From Mageeibacillus sp. UBA6980 (GTDB taxonomy: Bacteria; Bacillota; Clostridia; Saccharofermentanales; Saccharofermentanaceae), in contig DJYK01000008.1 in the NCBI GenBank assembly GCA_002450095.1, positions 25,815 through 79,617 on the forward strand: a stretch of 53,803 nt of DNA. Direction: 5' to 3'. Under the pieces are notes generated by a model, which made no database searches, was not told the origin of the DNA, and saw nothing but the letters and a program-made list of their open reading frames with translations. The position numbers were made by a program, and so were the translations under genes. This document shows, piece after piece, positions 23,848-32,713 of this stretch (its first letter is position 1; each line of letters begins with the position of its first letter).

Positions 23848-26550
23848 TTATCCGATCTTGCTTATATTCACAGCGCAGACCTTATATTCGGGTATGCGTG
23901 CAAAATCATCGAGTGCCGCATTGGTCAATGTGTTTACGGGAGAATCCGGAAAATGGAAAGGCATCCATGTCTCACCCTGCGATACCTTACGTCCTACTCT
24001 CGCAGTCGCCTGTATCTTTCCCCTTCTGCTGATGACATTGATCCTCTCACCGTTACTTATGCCGAGCGCCTGTGCATCCTTGTAATTGATCTCGATGAAG
24101 CCCTCTCCCGCGATCATCTTAAGTCCTTCGGATCTCGAAGTCATAGCCGCGGCATTGTACTGATAAAGTATCCTTCCGGTAGTGAGGATAAACGGATACT
24201 CCTCATCCGGAAGCTCGTTAGAAGGCTTAAACTCGGCGGGATAGAACAACGCCTTTCCCCTTACGGGATGCCCGACATGCATTATAGGCGTACCCGATGA
24301 AGTCTTGTCCTTGCAAGGCCACTGCAAAGTCTCGCCGTTATCGAGCCTCTCGAAAGAAATGCCTGCAAAGCTCGGTGTAACCGATGCGATCTCATCCATG
24401 ATCTCTGATGCCGTAAGCCTCGGCTGAGGATAGCCCATCGCATTCATAAGATCGATGATAATGTCGGTATCAAGCCTCATGTCGCCTTCAAGTTCAACGG
24501 CCTTTCTTATACGCTGAACTCTTCTTTCCGTATTTGTAAAAGTACCTTCCTTCTCGGCATAGCTGACTCCCGGCAGGATAACATCAGCATACTCTGCCGT
24601 CTTCGTCATGAACAGTTCCTGAATGACGAAGAAATCGAGGCTCGTAAGAGCTTTCCTGATATGTTCGGTATCAGGGTCGGTTACCAGCGGATCCTCACCG
24701 CAGATGTAAAGTCCCTTGATATCTCCCTTGATCGCAGCCGGGAAAACTTCCGTCGCTTTAAGTCCGGGTTTGGGATTGAGGGTAACGCCCCATGCCTTCT
24801 CGAACTTGGCACGGACTTCGTCGTTATCCACCTTCTGATAACCCGGGAAGTCTGTGGGCAGGGCACCCATATCACAAGCGCCCTGAACGTTATTCTGTCC
24901 TCTTAACGGGTTAACGCCGCATCCGGATCTTCCGAGCTTGCCCGTAAGGATCGCGAGATTCGACAGACTCATAACGCCTTCGGTTCCCGTCGAATGCTCG
25001 GTAACACCGAGACAGTAGATGATCGGAGCCTTATCGGCAGTCGCATACATGCGCGCCGCCTCGACTAGCATGTCGGGATCGATATGACAGATCTGACCGA
25101 CCTTCTCGGGCGTGTAATCCTTAACAAGCTCCTTTATCTTCTCAAAGCCTTCGGTATTCTCTTCTATATACTTCTCATCGGCAAGTCCTTCTTTGATGAT
25201 GATATGCATCATGCCGTTGGCAAAAGCGACATTGGTTCCCGGACGAAGCTTAAGATGGATGTCGGCGCTGCGTGACAGACCGATAGATCTCGGATCGACA
25301 ACGATCAGTTTTGTTCCTTTCTTGACGGCCTGCCTTATCTGCATGCCTACAACAGGATGAGCTTCCTCGGGGTTGGAACCTACAAGGAGTATGAGATCGA
25401 CATCGTGAGTGATATCTCCGATAGGATTGGTCATGGCGCCTGAACCGAGCGTTCTTGCAAGTCCGGCAACGGTCGCCGAATGGCAGACACGGGCGCAGTT
25501 ATCCGTGTTGTTATTGCCGAAGCACGTCCTTACCATCTTCTGGACCATATAGATATCTTCGTTGGCGGATCTCGAACATGCGAATCCTGCCAAAGATTCG
25601 TCACCGTATTTCTCCTTGATCTCCATCAGACGCTTCGCCGTATATGAGACAGCCTCATCCCATGTGGCGGGCTCAAACTCTCCGGTCTCCCTGTTCTTGA
25701 TAAGAGGCGTCCTGATCCTGTCAGGTGAGTCTACAAAATCAAAGCTTCCGCTTCTTCCTTTTACACACAGAAGTCCTCTGTTCGAAGGGCCGTCAAACGC
25801 TTCGGTATCGACTATCTTGTTATCCTTGACGATGAGATAGAACTGGCATCCCGTTGCACAATGAGGACATGTGGTAAGGACTTTCTTCGTCTCCCAGCCT
25901 CTGTACTTGCGCTTACGCTTTTCCGTCATTGCGCCGGTAGGACAAGCCTCTGCACAGTTACCGCAGGATTCGCACGAAGTGCTCTTCCAGTTCTCGCCGA
26001 ACGGCGCTTCGACAGTCCTGAACAATCCGCTTCTCCCGCTTTGCAGGGTACCGTTGACGGCAGCCTGATTGCACGCCTTTATGCAGCGGTAACAGTGAAT
26101 GCATTTACTTGGATCGTATGAAAGATAAGGGTTGCTGTCGAGCTTCGGGAGCTTATCCTCGATATGCCTTCTCGACCCCATGATCTTCGTATCCCTGATA
26201 TCGTATTCGTTGCAAAGCTTCTGGAGTTTACACGTTCCGTTCCTCGAACAGTTCATGCAGTCGACCTTATGGTTCGAGAGTATAAGCTCGAGCATATGCT
26301 TGCGATAAGCCGTGATCTTGTCGGAATCTGTATGGATGACCATACCTTCCTTTACCTTGGTGCGGCAGGAAGCAAACATATTGCTGTTGCCTTCGATCTG
26401 AACCATGCACATACGGCATGAACCGATGTCACTTACATCCTTGAGATAACAGAGTGTCGGAATATCGATGTTGTTTCCTATACAGGCTTCAAGTATCGTC
26501 TTTCCTTCTTCGACACTGATGGTCTTGCCGTCTACAGTTATGTTTACCAT
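23848..26550 (-). CDS. fdhF: formate dehydrogenase catalytic subunit (Mo/W, Cys form)
   Basis: A 900-residue molybdopterin oxidoreductase that interconverts formate and CO2. In order it has an N-terminal [2Fe-2S] ferredoxin domain (TLCYL, CRMC, SCRTKV), a Cys-rich NuoG-like segment, two [4Fe-4S] clusters (CIHCYRCIKAC and CESCGNCAEAC), a further CPHCATGC cluster and the molybdopterin domains. The Mo-ligand position is Cys356 in CARVCHSATVAG, where E. coli FdhF has selenocysteine. The C-terminal dinucleotide-binding domain carries FILTTGRILYQYN. ATG at 26550 follows AAGGAGG and overlaps the upstream gene by 7 bases. The domain set indicates a cytoplasmic NAD(P)-linked or ferredoxin-linked enzyme. 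Confidence 0.93.
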   Translation of the reverse strand: MVNITVDGKTISVEEGKTILEACIGNNIDIPTLCYLKDVSDIGSCRMCMVQIEGNSNMFASCRTKVKEGMVIHTDSDKITAYRKHMLELILSNHKVDCMNCSRNGTCKLQKLCNEYDIRDTKIMGSRRHIEDKLPKLDSNPYLSYDPSKCIHCYRCIKACNQAAVNGTLQSGRSGLFRTVEAPFGENWKSTSCESCGNCAEACPTGAMTEKRKRKYRGWETKKVLTTCPHCATGCQFYLIVKDNKIVDTEAFDGPSNRGLLCVKGRSGSFDFVDSPDRIRTPLIKNRETGEFEPATWDEAVSYTAKRLMEIKEKYGDESLAGFACSRSANEDIYMVQKMVRTCFGNNNTDNCARVCHSATVAGLARTLGSGAMTNPIGDITHDVDLILLVGSNPEEAHPVVGMQIRQAVKKGTKLIVVDPRSIGLSRSADIHLKLRPGTNVAFANGMMHIIIKEGLADEKYIEENTEGFEKIKELVKDYTPEKVGQICHIDPDMLVEAARMYATADKAPIIYCLGVTEHSTGTEGVMSLSNLAILTGKLGRSGCGVNPLRGQNNVQGACDMGALPTDFPGYQKVDNDEVRAKFEKAWGVTLNPKPGLKATEVFPAAIKGDIKGLYICGEDPLVTDPDTEHIRKALTSLDFFVIQELFMTKTAEYADVILPGVSYAEKEGTFTNTERRVQRIRKAVELEGDMRLDTDIIIDLMNAMGYPQPRLTASEIMDEIASVTPSFAGISFERLDNGETLQWPCKDKTSSGTPIMHVGHPVRGKALFYPAEFKPSNELPDEEYPFILTTGRILYQYNAAAMTSRSEGLKMIAGEGFIEINYKDAQALGISNGERINVISRRGKIQATARVGRKVSQGETWMPFHFPDSPVNTLTNAALDDFARIPEYKVCAVNISKIG

Positions 26551-28385
26551 GGAGCCCTGCCTCCTTCCATGCATCCGCAGCCGTAGTAGTCGCATCTTAA
26601 GCACCTTCCGGCTTCTCTCTCGGCCTCTTCGACCGTCATGGGAGTCTCGACATGGAGGAAATCATTACGCCTCTCGAAAGGATCCCTCTCCTCTATCTCT
26701 GCTCTTCCCGTAGGGATGCATTTATTCGGCATCGGATCCGGTGCCTTAGCCTCACAGAATATCTTATGGTGATATCCGAGGAATTCATCGATATTATGTG
26801 CTGCAACCTGACCAGCCGCGATGGCATTGATGGCGGTTGAAGGACCCGTGACGCAGTCACCGCCCGAGAAGAACTTCTCGCGTCCTTCGATCACGCAGGC
26901 GGTGTCAGCGAGTATCCTTCCTCTGTTCGTAGGAATGCCTGCTTCTTCGAACGCTTTTACATCACATCTTTGGCCGACGCCCATGATCAGATAATCACAG
27001 ACGGCTCTGTAAGGATACTTAGTGGAATGCTCGGTCTTAACAAATCCGAACTCGTCGTATTCCCCTACGATCTCAGGCTGGAGCCATACCGCAGATATCC
27101 TTCCGGGATTGGCCTTATCGGCTTCAAGATGCAGGAAGCTCAGAAGTGTCGTAAACCGGATCCCCTCCTGCATTGCACTCTCGATCTCAGATTCGAGAGC
27201 GGTATAGTCGTCTCTTTTACGGGTAAATACATTAACGGTCTCCGCGCCGAGTCTGACCGCGGTGCGAGCAGCATCCATGGCTACATTTCCTCCGCCTATG
27301 AGCGCGACCTTCTTACCCTTGAGATCAGGAGCCTCCCCTCTTGCGACAGCCTGAAGGAAGTCTGCCGCGGGAACGACATTCTCGCTGTCGCCGTTATTGA
27401 CGGGCATCCTGTTTCCGAGCTGCGCTCCGAGGCCCAGATATATGGCATCAAAACCGTTCTCGAGTTCTTCAACGCTGACATCTCTTCCGATCTTGGTATT
27501 GGTATGGACCTCGATATCACCGGCCTTAAGGATCGCATTTATATCCTCATCAAGCCGTGCCTTGGGAAGTCTGTATTCGGGGATACCGTAACGAAGCATT
27601 CCTCCGAGCTTCTCATGCTCATCGAACACCTCGACCTTATGTCCCATAAGTGCAAGGAAATAGGCGGCTGTGAGTCCGGAAGGACCGGCACCTACGACAG
27701 CTATCTTCTTGCCCGTCGATACATTGGGCTTCGGAGTAGCCACCTTATCGGCAGTAATGCTGTCGACTGCGAATTTCTTAAGTCCTCTTATATTGATCGG
27801 ATGATCGATGATCGTCCTTCTGCACTTCTTCTCGCACGGATGCTCACAGACCATCGCACAGGCGGTCGGAAAGGGATTGCGGTCCCTGATCATATTGATG
27901 GCTCCGGCATAGTCGCCTTCCTTGATCAGCGCCACATATCCCGGAACATCTACATGTGCGGGACAGAGTGTGATACAGGGAACCGTCTGGTTTACGTTCT
28001 CGATACAGCGCTGATTCCTGATATGGCTCTCATATTCATCGGAGAAGTCCTTAAGACTGTCGAGAACAGTATTGGCCGCTACGACACCCACCGCACAGTC
28101 GGCAGTCTCAGAGATCATCTCACAGAGTGTCTTCAGTTCATCAAGATCCTCTATCTTCGCGTCTCCTTCGATTATCCTCTTAAGGTAACGCTCGGCCTCG
28201 ACAAGTCCGTCGCGGCACGGAATACACTTACCGCAGGACTGGTTAATGGACATCTGAAGTATCGTGCGATACATAACGAGCGGGCACATTCCCGGCGGGT
28301 AGGATGTCATTCTTGATCTGAACTTATTAAGGGCAACATCCATACGGTCGTTCATGTTGCCTCTGGCAGTCAAACGTCTGGTCAT
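26544..28385 (-). CDS. NuoF-type Fe-S domain fused to GltD/NfnB-type NAD(P) flavoprotein
   Basis: A 613-residue electron-transfer protein. Residues 1-110 are the NuoF C-terminal iron-sulfur domain alone (SCGKCIPC with C51, C54, C57 and a fourth Cys97); the NuoF FMN/NADH domain is absent. From about 130 it is a glutamate-synthase-small-subunit type flavoprotein with cysteine clusters (CITLCP, CAMVCEHPCEKKC), an FAD loop VVGAGPSGLTAA (about 230) and an NAD(P) loop ALIGGGNVAMDAARTA (about 361). It ends in a Cys-rich tail, CLRCDYYGCGC. It is the first gene of the formate dehydrogenase operon and overlaps fdhF, so it is probably the diaphorase subunit passing electrons between formate dehydrogenase and NAD(P). 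Confidence 0.9.
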   Translation of the reverse strand: MTRRLTARGNMNDRMDVALNKFRSRMTSYPPGMCPLVMYRTILQMSINQSCGKCIPCRDGLVEAERYLKRIIEGDAKIEDLDELKTLCEMISETADCAVGVVAANTVLDSLKDFSDEYESHIRNQRCIENVNQTVPCITLCPAHVDVPGYVALIKEGDYAGAINMIRDRNPFPTACAMVCEHPCEKKCRRTIIDHPINIRGLKKFAVDSITADKVATPKPNVSTGKKIAVVGAGPSGLTAAYFLALMGHKVEVFDEHEKLGGMLRYGIPEYRLPKARLDEDINAILKAGDIEVHTNTKIGRDVSVEELENGFDAIYLGLGAQLGNRMPVNNGDSENVVPAADFLQAVARGEAPDLKGKKVALIGGGNVAMDAARTAVRLGAETVNVFTRKRDDYTALESEIESAMQEGIRFTTLLSFLHLEADKANPGRISAVWLQPEIVGEYDEFGFVKTEHSTKYPYRAVCDYLIMGVGQRCDVKAFEEAGIPTNRGRILADTACVIEGREKFFSGGDCVTGPSTAINAIAAGQVAAHNIDEFLGYHHKIFCEAKAPDPMPNKCIPTGRAEIEERDPFERRNDFLHVETPMTVEEAEREAGRCLRCDYYGCGCMEGGRAPW

Positions 28386-28390
28386 TGAAC

Positions 28391-28460
28391 CGTCTCCTGT
28401 CTCATCCCCGAGGGATGGAATTGATCATTTTATTTTAACATATAGGAGACGCAATTCTGT
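28391..28460 (-). promoter_or_regulatory. 5' leader of the formate dehydrogenase operon, possible SD-masking stem
   Basis: On the minus strand CGTCTCCT (28444-28451) is perfectly complementary to AGGAGACG (28391-28398), which contains the ribosome binding site of the first gene. A 6-bp hairpin, CATCCC-TCG-GGGATG (28403-28417), lies between. If the transcript includes both, the site could be masked. A weak promoter (TTGCGT, 16 bases, TAAAAT) overlaps the upstream arm. In that case the arm might be only partly transcribed, which weakens the idea. Confidence 0.35.
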
Positions 28461-28480
28461 TTATTCATTAATAATTAATA

Positions 28481-29134
28481 TTATGTTCTTCTCTTTCTCT
28501 TCGACAGGAAGATACCGAATTCCTGGATCAGCATGACCATTACAACAAGCAGTGCAACCGTCGTCCACAACACTTCCTTCTGGTAACGATAGTAACCGTA
28601 CTGCAGTGCTATCGCGCCAAGACCGCCGCCTCCGATAACCCCTGCCATCGCGGAGTAACCCAATACCGTTGCGACATTGATCGCACCTCCCTGAAGAAGA
28701 GAAGGCATCGCCTCGGGGATTATGAAATGGATAATCGTGTATACAGGAGACGCTCCCATCGAAGAAGCGGCCTCGATAATTCCCGGATCCACCTCGTTCA
28801 AAGACGATTCCACCATTCTCGCAACTATGGGTATCGCTCCTATGGTGAGAGGAACGATGGCGGCGGCAGTCCCTATCGATTTGCCGACGATTAATCTTGT
28901 AAACGGGATCAGGAGAACCAGAAGGATCAGGAACGGCAGGGATCTTGTGATGTTGACGACCGCTCCCAGAATCATATTTACGGCATTATTCTGCATGAGC
29001 CTTCCCCTTGAAGTCGCATACAGTATCACGCCCAGAGGAAGTCCTATGATATAGGAAAACAATGATGCAAAAAGCGTCATCTCGAACGTCTCGAGTATGC
29101 CGGTCAGTATCGCTTCTTTAATATATTCACTCAT
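28481..29134 (-). CDS. metI: methionine-type ABC transporter permease MetI
   Basis: A 217-residue permease with five helices. The coupling loop is EAASSMGASPVYTIIHFIIPEA, typical of MetI/YaeE-type permeases, and the C-terminal GGGGLGAIALQYGYYRY is characteristic. It starts 1 bp after the metN stop with AGGTAAGGTG as ribosome site. It works with MetN and a MetQ-type lipoprotein; the only metQ in the window is at 14436 under the same operator. It is the last gene of the nifS operon. Confidence 0.94.
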   Translation of the reverse strand: MSEYIKEAILTGILETFEMTLFASLFSYIIGLPLGVILYATSRGRLMQNNAVNMILGAVVNITRSLPFLILLVLLIPFTRLIVGKSIGTAAAIVPLTIGAIPIVARMVESSLNEVDPGIIEAASSMGASPVYTIIHFIIPEAMPSLLQGGAINVATVLGYSAMAGVIGGGGLGAIALQYGYYRYQKEVLWTTVALLVVMVMLIQEFGIFLSKRKRRT

Positions 29135-29135
29135 C

Positions 29136-30134
29136 TCACCTTACCTCCGACACAAATAATCCGTTTCCGGTAAAGAAGTCGGTTATCGTCTTCTGTTCAG
29201 ATTCATCCTTCGGCAGTTCGAGCACCATCTGTCCGTATCCGATGCCGCCGACACTTCTCGTATTCGCACTTAAGATATTCACCTTAAGCCCTGTCTGCTC
29301 CACAAGATTCGCGATAAACGGCTCGCTTGCCCTTGTCCCGTCAAAGACGATCCTTATAAGCCTGCTGTCAGGGTCGGACGGATCGAAAGGATTACTCGGG
29401 AACACAAGCTTCTTTGCCGCCTTTGACTTCGGAGCACTGAAGACCTCTTTTACATCGCCTATCTCTGCGAGGATACCGTCATCTATTATCGCCACACGGT
29501 CGCATATCTTCTCGACTACAGCCATCTCGTGAGTGATTATGACTATCGTAAGTTTTCTGTCCTGATTGATCTTTTTAAGAAGGTCGAGTATCTCTCCCGT
29601 TATCTTCGGATCGAGCGCACTCGTAGCCTCATCGCATAAGAGAACCTTGGGGTCTGCGGCCAGAGCTCTCGCTATCGCCACCCTTTGCTTCTGACCTCCC
29701 GACAGTCTCGCAGGATAGACGCTCTCCTTTTCCCGAAGACCTACTATCTCAAGCATCTGACGGGCCTTCTCGCGCCTCTTTCCGCGCGGGACGCCGGCTA
29801 TCCTCAGAGGCTGTTCGACATTCTCGATGACTGTCCTCTGACTTACGAGATTGAAGCCCTGAAATATCATCGATATCGAGTGCCTTACTTCATGAAGTTC
29901 CCGGGCGGACAGAGCCATCAGATCCTTATCGTAGAACTTAACGCTTCCGTCGCTTACTTCCTCGAGACGGTTGAGAGTCCTTACAAGGGTCGATTTACCG
30001 GCACCGCTCATACCTATGATGCCGAATATCTCACCTTCCCTGATCTCAAGACTTACATCCTTAAGGGCAGTAAACTCCTTACCGTCGTTTCTGTATGTCT
30101 TATAGACGTTTTTTAACTCGAATACATTACTCAT
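29136..30134 (-). CDS. metN: methionine-type ABC transporter ATP-binding protein MetN
   Basis: A 332-residue ATPase of the methionine/cystine importer family. It has Walker A GMSGAGKST near residue 42, signature LSGGQKQRVAIARAL, Walker B LLCDEATSALDP and H-loop IITHEMAVVEKICDRVA. A C-terminal NIL (ACT-like) regulatory domain follows at about 260-332, where related transporters sense internal methionine. ATG at 30134 overlaps the cysK stop (TGATG); a TTG one codon earlier is a weaker choice. Its place in a cysteine operon suggests that a sulfur amino acid is imported. Confidence 0.94.
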   Translation of the reverse strand: MSNVFELKNVYKTYRNDGKEFTALKDVSLEIREGEIFGIIGMSGAGKSTLVRTLNRLEEVSDGSVKFYDKDLMALSARELHEVRHSISMIFQGFNLVSQRTVIENVEQPLRIAGVPRGKRREKARQMLEIVGLREKESVYPARLSGGQKQRVAIARALAADPKVLLCDEATSALDPKITGEILDLLKKINQDRKLTIVIITHEMAVVEKICDRVAIIDDGILAEIGDVKEVFSAPKSKAAKKLVFPSNPFDPSDPDSRLIRIVFDGTRASEPFIANLVEQTGLKVNILSANTRSVGGIGYGQMVLELPKDESEQKTITDFFTGNGLFVSEVR

Positions 30135-31048
30135 CAATCGTATAATCCTTTACTCAGATATCGGTCGCCTCTGTCCGGGAATACCGTTACGATGTTTCCT
30201 TCGTCGATCTCGTCCGAGAGTTTGATGGCAGCAGCCAAAGCCGCACCCGATGAAGAACCCGCGAGTATCCCCTCGCGCTTTGCAAGTTCCCTGCTCGCCG
30301 TAAAAGCATCGTCATCGCTGATCTTAATGACCTTATCAACGAGTGTTATGTCCATCGTATCTGCGATGAAATCATTTCCTATCCCCTCGATGTTATAGTC
30401 ATGGTGCTCACCGCCTCCGATCGTGGAACCGTAGGGATCAGCAAGGACTCCCGTTATGCCGGGATCCTGCTCCTTCAGATACTTGACGACGCCGCTGAAC
30501 GTTCCGCCGCTACCCGCGCCTGCGACAAAATAATCGATCTTACCGTCCATCTGTCTGTAGATCTCGGGACCGGTCGTCTCATAGTGCGCGAGAGGGTTCG
30601 CGGGATTTCTGAACTGTCTTAACGACACGGCTCCGGGTATGGTCTTTAAGATCTCCTCGGCAAGATTCTCTGCTCCGAGCATTCCGTCTTCCCTCGGCGT
30701 ATGTATGAGTTCGGCTCCCAAAGCCTTCATGACCTTCTGCTTCTCTATCGAGAACTTCTCCGGCACAGTAAAGATGACCCTGAACCCCTGATTAAGAGCC
30801 GCTATCGCTATGCCTATGCCGGTATTGCCTGCCGTCGCATCAACGATCGTTCCGCCGGGTTTAAGGATACCCTTACGCACAGCGTCATCGATCATATAGA
30901 CGCCGACACGATCCTTTACCGAACCCGCGGGATTCATAAGCTCGAGCTTAGCGTAGATATTGACCCCGGGTTTGATCCCCATATGGCTGATCTTAAGTAT
31001 CGGGGTATTCCCGATCATCTGCCTTATATCTTCATAGACATTTTCCAT
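30134..31048 (-). CDS. cysK: cysteine synthase / cystathionine beta-synthase-like PLP enzyme (CysK/MccA)
   Basis: A 304-residue PLP enzyme of the beta-synthase family. The PLP lysine lies in NPAGSVKDRVG (about residue 45). TAGNTG binds the substrate carboxylate and GAGSGGTFSG the PLP phosphate. It makes cysteine from O-acetylserine and sulfide or, if MccA-like, cystathionine from O-acetylserine and homocysteine. The pairing with the gamma-lyase gene 10 bp upstream matches the mccA-mccB pair of Bacillus, so MccA is a real alternative. ATG at 31048 is selected by AAGGTGAT; the longer frame overlaps the neighbour. Confidence 0.88.
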   Translation of the reverse strand: MENVYEDIRQMIGNTPILKISHMGIKPGVNIYAKLELMNPAGSVKDRVGVYMIDDAVRKGILKPGGTIVDATAGNTGIGIAIAALNQGFRVIFTVPEKFSIEKQKVMKALGAELIHTPREDGMLGAENLAEEILKTIPGAVSLRQFRNPANPLAHYETTGPEIYRQMDGKIDYFVAGAGSGGTFSGVVKYLKEQDPGITGVLADPYGSTIGGGEHHDYNIEGIGNDFIADTMDITLVDKVIKISDDDAFTASRELAKREGILAGSSSGAALAAAIKLSDEIDEGNIVTVFPDRGDRYLSKGLYD

Positions 31049-31058
31049 AACGATCACC

Positions 31059-32225
31059 TTATCCTTTAGCTGAGTTCTTAATTGCCTGTTCAAGATCAAA
31101 AATGAGGTCATCGGCATCTTCTATGCCGACGGAGAATCTTATGAGTTCATCTACGATCCCGACTTCGGCCCTTATATCGGCGGGGATCGCAGCATGCGTC
31201 ATGCTGGCAGGGTGGCATACCAGGGATTCAACGCCGCCGAGGCTCTCGGCCAATGTGATCAGCTTAAGGTTCTCAAAGAAGAGTCTGTAATCGTATCTGT
31301 CATCGAGAACAAAAGATATCATCGCTCCCGCGCCGTCTGCCTGCTTGCGCTGTATCTCGTATCCCGGGTCACTTCGAAGTCCCGGATAATAGACTTTGCT
31401 TACATATCCGCTTTCCTGAAGCCACCTCGCGATCTTTCCCGCATTCTCCACATGTCTGTCCATACGGACACCGAGTGTCTTGATCCCCCTTATGATAAGG
31501 AAACTGTCCCACGGAGCGAGAACGCCTCCGATAGCATTCTGCAGATAATAGAGCCTGTCCGCGAGAGCCTTGTCATTTACTACGACAAAGCCCGAGATAG
31601 TGTCGCTGTGACCTCCGAGATACTTTGTACCGCTGTGGATGACTATATCCGCACCGAGTGTCAGGGGACGCTGAAGATACGGCGTCAGAAAGGTGTTATC
31701 AACGATAGTAAGCTTGTTGTATCTCTTTGCTATCTTTGATACCTCTTCTATATCGGTTATCGTAAGAAGCGGGTTGGCCGGAGTCTCGATATAGATCGCT
31801 CTTACGTCTTCATCTATCGCATCTTCGACGGCCTTAAGATCTGAGGTATCGACTATCTTGTAAGTGATATTGAAGTTCTTGAATACATTGTCGAGGATAC
31901 GGAATGTTCCGCCGTAGATGTTATCCGATACGATCAGCTTATCCCCGCTTTTGAAAAGCGAGAGCACCGTATTGATCGCAGCAAGACCTGAGGCGAATGC
32001 GAGTCCGTATTCACCCTTCTCGAGATCGGCGATAAGTTTCTCGAGAGCGGCTCTTGTGGGGTTGCCGGTCCTCGAATACTCCCAGCCTCTGTTCTTACCT
32101 ATGCCGTCCTGCTTATATGTGGATGTCTGATATACGGGAACATTGACTGCACCCGTTGTCTCATCTCCGTCGATCCCTCCGTGTATAAGGATCGTATCAA
32201 GTTTAAGATCTTTTCTATTGCTCAT
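31059..32225 (-). CDS. mccB: cystathionine gamma-lyase/synthase family PLP enzyme
   Basis: A 388-residue Cys/Met-metabolism PLP enzyme. YSRTGNPTRAALE, FASGLAAINTVLSLF and the PLP lysine in HSGTKYLGGHSD (about residue 199) are diagnostic. Members act as cystathionine gamma-synthase, gamma-lyase or beta-lyase and cannot be separated reliably by eye. Adjacent cysK/mccA and the nifS-iscU context favour gamma-lyase (MccB), making cysteine from cystathionine (reverse transsulfuration). The start is preceded by GAGGTAAAT. A hairpin between iscU and this gene may lower expression relative to iscU-nifS. Confidence 0.88.
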   Translation of the reverse strand: MSNRKDLKLDTILIHGGIDGDETTGAVNVPVYQTSTYKQDGIGKNRGWEYSRTGNPTRAALEKLIADLEKGEYGLAFASGLAAINTVLSLFKSGDKLIVSDNIYGGTFRILDNVFKNFNITYKIVDTSDLKAVEDAIDEDVRAIYIETPANPLLTITDIEEVSKIAKRYNKLTIVDNTFLTPYLQRPLTLGADIVIHSGTKYLGGHSDTISGFVVVNDKALADRLYYLQNAIGGVLAPWDSFLIIRGIKTLGVRMDRHVENAGKIARWLQESGYVSKVYYPGLRSDPGYEIQRKQADGAGAMISFVLDDRYDYRLFFENLKLITLAESLGGVESLVCHPASMTHAAIPADIRAEVGIVDELIRFSVGIEDADDLIFDLEQAIKNSAKG

Positions 32226-32250
32226 TATATTTACCTCATTTCAGATTATT

Positions 32251-32283
32251 TAAATTTAAAGCCCGGTATTCGGGGCCGGGCTT
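32251..32283 (-). terminator. intra-operon hairpin between iscU and mccB
   Basis: On the minus strand AAGCCCGG (32276-32283) pairs perfectly with CCGGGCTT (32259-32266). It is followed by TAAATTTAAATA, which is only partly T-rich. It lies 12 bases after the iscU stop and 34 before the mccB start. It may act as a partial terminator or RNA stabiliser that splits expression of nifS-iscU from the downstream sulfur amino-acid genes. Confidence 0.55.
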
Positions 32284-32294
32284 GAAGACTTTTT

Positions 32295-32702
32295 TCATAA
32301 GTTGCGGTAACATCGGTCACCGTCATCTTCTTTTGTCTTGCCTTCATAGTCCGCAAGTGCCGCCTCTATCGCTTCCTGGGCGAGGACCGAACAGTGCATC
32401 TTGTAATCCGGGAGACCGTCAAGAGCCTCTGCAACAGCCTGATTCGTGAGTTTTCTTGCCTCCTCGACGGGCTTGCCCTTGATGAGCTCGGTCGCCATGG
32501 AACTTGATGCTATCGCACTTCCGCAACCGAATGTCTCGAACTTAACATCCTTGACGATATCGTCTTCTATCTTCAGGTACATCTTCATGATGTCTCCGCA
32601 CTTCGCGTTTCCGACTTCACCTATACCGTTTGCATCCTCTATTACGCCGACGTTTCTCGGATTCCTGAAATGATCCATTACCTTTTCGCTGTATAATGCC
32701 AT
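32295..32702 (-). CDS. iscU: iron-sulfur cluster scaffold protein IscU
   Basis: A 135-residue NifU-N/IscU scaffold on which [2Fe-2S] and [4Fe-4S] clusters are built with sulfur from the cysteine desulfurase. The three ligand cysteines are in AKCGDIMK (about 35), FGCGSAIASSS (about 60) and MHCSVLAQEA (about 103). The start FRNPRNVGVIEDANG is typical. AAGGAG precedes ATG, 11 bases after the nifS stop. The pair nifS-iscU, without hscAB or fdx, is the usual clostridial ISC form. Confidence 0.95.
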   Translation of the reverse strand: MALYSEKVMDHFRNPRNVGVIEDANGIGEVGNAKCGDIMKMYLKIEDDIVKDVKFETFGCGSAIASSSMATELIKGKPVEEARKLTNQAVAEALDGLPDYKMHCSVLAQEAIEAALADYEGKTKEDDGDRCYRNL

Positions 32703-32713
32703 GTTGTTTCTCC

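Noticed and set aside
23848..26550. Selenocysteine insertion in formate dehydrogenase
   Set aside because: The active-site codon is TGC/TGT-type Cys and the frame contains no internal TGA.
26970..28316. 448-residue plus-strand ORF
   Set aside because: It lies wholly antisense to the NuoF/GltD-type flavoprotein, whose motifs are unmistakable. Long antisense frames are common here because of codon bias.
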